From Ursus arctos (lineage: Eukaryota > Chordata > Mammalia > Carnivora > Ursidae): a stretch of 64,000 nucleotides of DNA. The stretch covers positions 47,155,367 to 47,219,366 of the forward strand of contig NW_026622908.1 of the NCBI RefSeq assembly GCF_023065955.2. Direction: 5' to 3'. The stretch's first letter is position 1; each line of letters starts with the position of its first letter. The notes below the pieces were generated by a model. The model was not told the DNA's origin, made no database searches, and was given only the letters and a program-made list of their open reading frames with translations. Shown here one piece after another: positions 56,390 to 64,000 of the stretch. Both the position numbers and the translations under genes were made by a program.

Positions 56390-57880
56390 GGGTGTGGCCA
56401 GGGCGGGGGGGGGGGGGGTGGCCCTGGTGCCCGGGACCCCTCCCACTCACAGGGGTTTTTATCAACCTCCTGGAGGTTCCTGGGGTTCCTGACAGCCACA
56501 GATGAGGCTGGGCCAGGGTGGCCGGGGGCGGGGCTGTAAGGGGAGGGCTCGGGGAGGGGCTGGGGCCTGTCCAGTGAGGTGGGTTCCCAGAAGTCCTCAG
56601 ACTCAGAGAGAGGTTGGGGAGAGCAGGGGTGGGCAGAGGACTGGGCATAGGCAGCAAGGATTGCCCCTGAGAAGACCCGGGCTCGGAGGAGAGGCTTGTG
56701 GAGAAGGGGGAGGCAGGTTGAGCTGATGAGGGAGCAGCCAGGGCCTGCAAGGGGACAGGGCTTGGGGGGAGCTGGGGAAGGAAATCTAGGGCCACCACAC
56801 ATAGGTGCAGCTTCTGGGGGGCTTTGGAGGGTCTGGGGTCTGTGGAGGCTGGTGGGCTGGCGAAGAGGGCACTTGCATGGGGAGGGGGGGGCTCCGGGAG
56901 AGGCAGAGAGGGCTAGGGCTTCTTTCTCCCTTGCGCATGGGACTCACCGGGAGTTTTGCGGGAAGGAGAGGTCATCTGGGGACAAGTGTGAGAGAGAGTG
57001 AGAGGGTGTGGAGTGAGCGGAGGCCCCCAGAGGGGGCTGGGGCTGGGCCAGTGGCCATTTTTTAGAGGAAGGGGCATCTGCAGGGGACGGGGCTGGGGTG
57101 GGACAGGTAGGGCTGGCAGAGACGCATGGGCAGGTGAGTGGACGGAGACCAGTGTCATTAGGGGCTTGGAGAAGAACATCTGGCCCCGCGGGCAGAGAGG
57201 ACCAACCAGTGAGGGGTCAGGGCCTTCAAGACTGGACTCAGTGAGGGGTGCAAATTCGGGAGGTGGGGCTGGGGGCTCTGGGCTGAGGTGTGTGGGGTCA
57301 GATATGGGGAAAGGGGGTCAGGAGTTTCCACAGGGGTGGGCTCAGAAAGGACGGGTCCTTGTGGGGGCCACCAAGGCTCAGGGAAGGCCTGGACTTGGTA
57401 GCCTCCGGGGCTAGGGCCTCGGTCAAGGGTAGGACTGTGCAAAGGTGGGTGCTAGGGTTGGGGCTCAGAGAGTGCTACAGTTGGGGGCCTGGAGCCTACA
57501 AGGGGCTTGGCTGGGGATAGGGGTGTACAGGAACAGGAGAGCAGGTGGGGGCTGGTTAGGTTTGGGGATGTGCTGGGGAGGGGCCCAGGCTCAGCTACCT
57601 GTGTAGGGTGGGGGCTCCACCGGGCCAGGACTGGGACTTGAGGGGGGAGGACTGGGATGTGGGGAGGGGAGGGACTCGGCAGTGGGAGAAGGGGCAGTGG
57701 AGGGAAAGGGGCTCAGACAGCCATCCTGGTGGCTGGGGTGGGGCAGAGGAGGACAGCAGGAGGGTGAAGGGGCTCCTTCCTGGAGAGACAGGGGAGAGGG
57801 GCTAGGGGCTAAGCAAGAGGGAGGGGCAGGGAGGCGGGAGAGGCTCAGCGGTGGGGGACACACGGGGTGTCACTGTAGGA
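56390..57880 (+). other. G-skewed, G-run-rich block upstream of IFITM10 CpG island
   Basis: About 1.5 kb in which the plus strand is dominated by G and GA, with dozens of GGG/GGGG runs and very few C runs (for example G runs at 56404-56418 and 56882-56890). It is compatible with multiple G-quadruplexes. No coding sense is apparent on either strand. Confidence 0.65.
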
Positions 57881-57889
57881 GGACCCATC

Positions 57890-59621
<1,732 letters not shown>

Positions 59622-60654
59622 TAGGGCGCTTGGCTAGCTCCGAGCCAGCAGGGAGGGGCTGCCCTTCCCGGCCCTGGGCTGCGGAAGCTTCTGGACTGCC
59701 TTGACAGGGCTCGGGGCCGCGAGACTGCATTCTCTACACAGCCAGCCAGGTCCTGGAGGAGCACCCAGGGCTCAATGTCCTGTGCTCTGGGTGGGGTCGT
59801 GGAGTTGCCCCTGGGCATGCGGGGACGGAGCCAGCACACGGATGAAGACCCTTGGAGCCCTTCCCCTGTTGATCGGAGGACAGCGTGGAGACCTTCTTCT
59901 CCAAGCCCCTCACAGGGACCCTGAAACCGGGCAGGTATTCAGAAGCAGGCACGGTAGACAGGGTCTCTGATCGACTCACTGTGTTCTGCCTTCCCTCTCC
60001 CACACGGTTCTAGACAGTCCGTCCTGGTGGCTGGGGTGCCCAGGGGAAGAGAGCCACAAGCACGTCCCATACACCCCTGACTGCAAACCCTGAGTGGGTA
60101 CGATTTGTAGGAGCCGCTCGGCACTGTGAGAGGAGCTGGCTGGGGGCAGAGCAGGTTGCCAGGCAGACAGGACCTCACGTCCCCAGGGCAAAGCAGAAAG
60201 AAATGGACCAAGATTGCAGGAGGGAGGCTATGATCCACTCACAATCGAAGTGGGGAGCTCTGTGCAAATGTGTAAGGACTGAAGGGCCCACCAGCAGGAC
60301 CCATCTCCCTGCCACTCCGGTAGGGGTTGGCTCATGTCTGGCCAGATCATCACTGTCCCCGGATTGCAGGTCTCAGCCCAGGTGGACGTCACTGATTGCA
60401 GCCGCCCAGTGAGGTGGGGGCGGAACGTGGGGAACGGAGGGAGAGGAGAGTCTAGGCCAGGGAGGCTGGCCCTGGAAGGACAGAAGCCTGGACAGCTCTG
60501 CCTCTGTGCATCTTTGAGCCCCGCCCCTGTCCCTGGCATCACACGCCCTGGCCACCTCCTGACTCATCGTCAGCATCACCCACCGCCAGGCGCACCTTTG
60601 CCTCCAGGCCTGTGTACTGAGCTCTGGGCTCCGCTGTATGGGGACTGCGTTGTG

Positions 60655-60865
60655 TGAGTGAGTGTGTGTGAGTGTGCATGTATGCACGAGCGTGTGTGCC
60701 CATGTAGCTGTGAGTGCATGGGTACGAGTGTGTATGGATGTGAATGTGTAAGTATAATTGCATGTGTGAACATGTGGGCTTGAGTGTGTGCGTGCATACA
60801 GGTACAACTGTGTGTGTGTGCGTGTGCACGAGTGTGTGTGCCTGTGTGTGCTGTGGAGGCAGCAA
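60655..60865 (+). repeat. TG-rich alternating repeat
   Basis: About 210 bp of GTGTGTGAGTGTGCATGTATGCACG-type text in the IFITM10 intron. Degenerate microsatellite. Confidence 0.88.
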
Positions 60866-61864
60866 AGGGAAGGGGGCCCTAGACATTGGGAGGGTGGAGG
60901 CTCTGGGCCGACCTCGGCTCTGGCTCCACTGGGACAGGGCCAAGCAGAGGGCAGAGCTGTGGGGGCAGCTGGCGGGGCTCTGCCTCCCCTGGTGCCCTCT
61001 TGCCGTGCCCTGACAGTGGCCTGTAGACTCGAGTCTGGCTGTGTGGGCTCCTGTCCGGAAGCTGTGCCCTCCTCCCCTTGGCTCGGCTGTGGGCACCGGC
61101 TGGCACAGGGCAGGCCCATCTGGTGCAGGGTGTAGGTAGGTCACAGATTTCTGAATGGTGCAGGATTTGCACTGGGGGGGGGGTGGGTAGGAATTAGTGC
61201 TTCTGAGGGGCAGAAGGGAGCTCACAATGACTCTGCCCTGGGGCTGCTCCCCCATGTCCTTCCTGGGGGACAGCCAGGGCAGAAAAGCTTGAGGCTTGCC
61301 AGGGAAGAGGGTGCAAGGTGAGTTGTGGGGGGGGGGGGGTGCAGAACCGGCTGGCTCAGACTCCTGCACCTGGGAATGTGTCCATCTGTCCATCCAGCTG
61401 CATGTCGCCTGGCTTGCTGCACCCTGCACCATTTGTAGCCAGTCATGGGCACTTCCAAGGGCGCCTAACAGGTCAGAGGGTCTTGGCCAAATTCCCAACT
61501 TGGTCCCTTAAGAGCAGAAAGCTCTTGACAAGCCACCTTCATCTGAGCTCATTCCTTCATCTGCTCACAAAACACGTTGAAATGAAACGACGTCCCAGTC
61601 AGCACACCTGAGCAGGGCAGAGGCTGGCATTCAGTGGTGTGAAACCAACACTGTGTCCCTGTCTGCTTTCAGCTGTCCATCCACCCATCAAACCAGCCAG
61701 CCAGCCTCTCCACCCACATGGGCCAGTTCAGTTCAGTGCACGCTGGGTCAGCAACACAGATTGCAGCCTTCTGGTGCTTAGCTGAGTGTCCGGGGAAGGC
61801 AGAGACACAGAACGTCGACTCTCCACTCTTGCAGGAGACACGAGCTACTCATAATGACCACTGA

Positions 61865-62200
61865 CTCCCCCTTGTTAACCAAATAAAGGCCAGAGTCCTC
61901 ATCTCGGCATCCAAGGCTCTTCAAGATCCATTCTCAGCCATTTCCTAGCCTCACCACACACTCCCCGCCCAGCCTTTCCGTGAGCACACCTCGGTTTGCA
62001 ACGTGCTATTCCCGCAGCCTGAGGGTTTTTCACCCACAAAGACTCTACTGACTCCCTCTGGCCGAGCCCCCACTTCCCAGCAGAGACTCCCTGCCCCAGT
62101 CATGGCTGCCCACCCCACCAGAACCATCCCTTCATCTTGCTGTCACTGGTGCCAAGGCAGGGCTGACCACAGTAGGGGTCAAAGGGTGTTGTATGAATGG
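61865..62200 (+). mobile_element. L2 fragment
   Basis: 'aaggccagagtcctcatctcggcatccaaggctcttcaagatccattctcagcc', 'cgtgctattcccgcagcctgaggg' and a final 'tatgaatgggtggatgg' follow the order of the L2 3' region. Confidence 0.6.
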
Positions 62201-62279
62201 GTGGATGGACAGAGGACACCCTCAAGGTGGAAGAAGTGCCACAGTGTTTCAGAAAAAGAATACTTCATTCCTGATTTGG

Positions 62280-62690
62280 GACAAGTTTGGAGCCGGGCAT
62301 GGGAGACTTATGGGAGGATGCATCGTTTTTACTGGGCAAGGGGGGTAAGGAGACAGGTGTTCCAGATGGAGAAAAACACATAAACCAGGACCTGAGGATG
62401 GGGGAGTCAGGGAGGCCTGGACAAGAGGATAGTCCTGGAAAGCCGGACACGGCTGTGCAAGGAGGATTTGAAAAATTATGTGAGGGGTTTGGATTTCATC
62501 ATGTGGAAGACACAGAAGAGAAAGATACGGTCGTAGCTGTTAAATCTGCAGCCAATGTGGAGGAAGGGGCCAAAAGAAGCCCAGAGGCAGAGAAAAGTTA
62601 GGGCCCCAGTGTGGTGCCCAGGAAAAGGAACACATGGCTTGAATTGGGGCAGGGAGGGCGGGTAGGAGAGGAGGAGCAGATATAATGACA
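62280..62690. mobile_element. Ancient interspersed repeat, class unresolved
   Basis: 'gtgttccagatggagaaaaacac', 'tgaggggtttggatttcatcatgtgg' recall a widespread ancient repeat ('...gagtttggactttatcctg...'). Not assigned to a family. Confidence 0.35.
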
Positions 62691-62830
62691 TGGTGCCCGC
62701 TCAGTGCGGGCCTACGAGGTTGTGGACTTCCCAGTAACAGGGAAGTAAAAAAGATTGATTAGGAGAGGGGATACTGGGCCAGTTTTTGTACATGCATATT
62801 TGCCCATTACTTGTTTTCTGAATATTAACA

Positions 62831-63200
62831 TCATCCACCCATCCATCCGCCCATCCTTCCATCCGTCTTTCCATCCATCCACCAATCCATCCATCCACCC
62901 ATCCATCCATCCATCCTTCCATCCGTCTTTCCATCCATCCACCAATCCATCCATCCACCCATCCTTCCGCCCATCCTTCCATCGTCTTTCCATCCATCCA
63001 CCAATCCATCCATCCACCCATCCTTCCATCCATCCTTCCATCCGTCTTTCCATCCATCCACCAATCCATCCATCCACCCATCCATCCACCCATCTAACCA
63101 TCCCCATTCATCTATCCACCCATCCGTCCTTCCACCCATCCATCCATCCACCCGTCTAACCATCCACTCACCCAACCGTCCATCCATCCACCCACCATCC
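62831..63200 (+). repeat. ATCC satellite with 60-bp higher-order unit
   Basis: Tetranucleotide ATCC/ACCC array in which the marker CCGTCTTTCC and the following ACCAATCC recur about every 60 bp (marker near 62863, 62923, 62983, 63043), so about four copies of a 15-tetramer block; one copy lacks a single base. Downstream the order degrades to about 63,700. Repeating Trp-Met-Asp-Gly frames on the minus strand are artefacts. Confidence 0.95.
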
Positions 63201-64000
63201 CTTATACATTGATCCATCCTCTTTTATTCCCTTCAACCCATCCAAATAGTCAACCAACCCTCCATTCATCTGTGTTTATACATGTTTCTTGTGCATCCTC
63301 CTCCCTTCCCTACTTCTCCCCATCTCATCCCACCTATTTTATACATCAATGCACTTAATTATTTATCTAACCTCAATTGCTAAGTAACTTTCTCCATCTT
63401 ACTTACCCATTCTACCTGTCAGCCATCCATCCATCCTCTGACCCAACACATCAATACATCCATTCATCCTTCAAGCCATCTGCCATCCCTTCTGAGCAAT
63501 GTGCATCCATCACCATGTACCTGTCTTCACACTCATCCTTGCTCATGCATACTCTATTACCCCTTAAGTCATCTCATCCATCTATGTGCTCTCTACACTA
63601 TCGTTTCTTTCTGTTCTCCCTGCCTTCTCATCCATCCACATATCCAATTACACTTCTTTGGACTTTGTGGAAGAAGAAAGAGCTGAAGAGAAGGAAATCC
63701 TAAGATTTATCCTAGATGAGGGTGGCCTCCTCCTTGGGAACATCTCTTCATAACCAGAGAATCTTGGAAATGGGTCCAGCTCTGCCCATACCCACTGTCT
63801 TCCCAGGATTTCCTGGGCTCCAGCCTACTCCCTGTATCTCAGCATCCCTTCCAGGAGACTGTAGGGACTGCCACCTATTCTACCGAGGCATAGTGCCTAT
63901 TCTCAGGTAATCCCTGCTCATTTTAGATTAGGAACCCTGTCCGGAGTAGAGGACGCTTACATCTTCCATTGTCTGATCATATAACTCTCTGAGACCGACT

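Noticed and set aside
62701..63217. Trp-Met-Asp-Gly repeat protein on the minus strand
   Set aside because: Direct translation of the ATCC satellite; the 20-residue period is just the 60-bp unit.

Overview
The window is mammalian nuclear DNA, most likely from an arctoid carnivore (bear, seal or mustelid type). Two observations support this. It carries five tRNA-derived carnivore SINEs (CanSINEs), some with clean target-site duplications, of the 'GCCTGGGTGGC...GGTTAAG' type and not the usual dog SINEC_Cf type. It also contains two adjacent, same-strand genes, CTSD then IFITM10, which are neighbours in the same order on human 11p15.5. The species is inferred, not proven.

Layout. Positions 1-44,000 form a gene-free intergenic stretch that in human lies between SYT8 and CTSD. 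It alternates GC-rich sequence without recognisable genes (1-5,500; 30,700-38,800; 41,400-44,000) with an AT-richer repeat domain (5,800-30,200). The repeat domain is built mainly from ancient LINE-1 pieces in both orientations, MaLR-type LTRs, MIR/L2 relics, CanSINEs, a polypurine GAAA tract and several tandem repeats. The clearest structure is an ancient plus-strand L1 at about 24.16-30.17 kb, split by three CanSINEs, one MaLR LTR and a younger L1 3' end that contains a 23-bp minisatellite.

Positions 44,040-54,295 hold a complete cathepsin D gene (CTSD). It has a CpG-rich promoter with a TATA-like element and nine exons, all with GT-AG introns and consistent phase. They encode 410 residues with both catalytic aspartates, both N-glycosylation sites and the disulfide cysteines that were checked. 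The 3'UTR ends near a variant poly(A) signal. Positions 54,300-57,890 are intergenic and, in their second half, strongly G-skewed. A second CpG island (57,890-58,480) contains a probable 5' exon, followed at 59,094-59,546 by the main coding exon of IFITM10. The last IFITM10 exon, which carries the C-terminal transmembrane part, is not in the window. Positions 59,547-64,000 are its intron, with TG-rich and ATCC-type satellites.

The two genes are independent units. CTSD makes a soluble lysosomal aspartic protease; IFITM10 makes a CD225/dispanin membrane protein. I found no evidence for a novel multi-gene system. The observations worth a second look are regulatory motifs (a CLEAR-like palindrome in the CTSD promoter, ARE/AP-1 pairs, CTCF-like sites), an ATG-less open 5' exon at IFITM10, a two-residue-shorter processing loop in cathepsin D, and unusual repeat structures.
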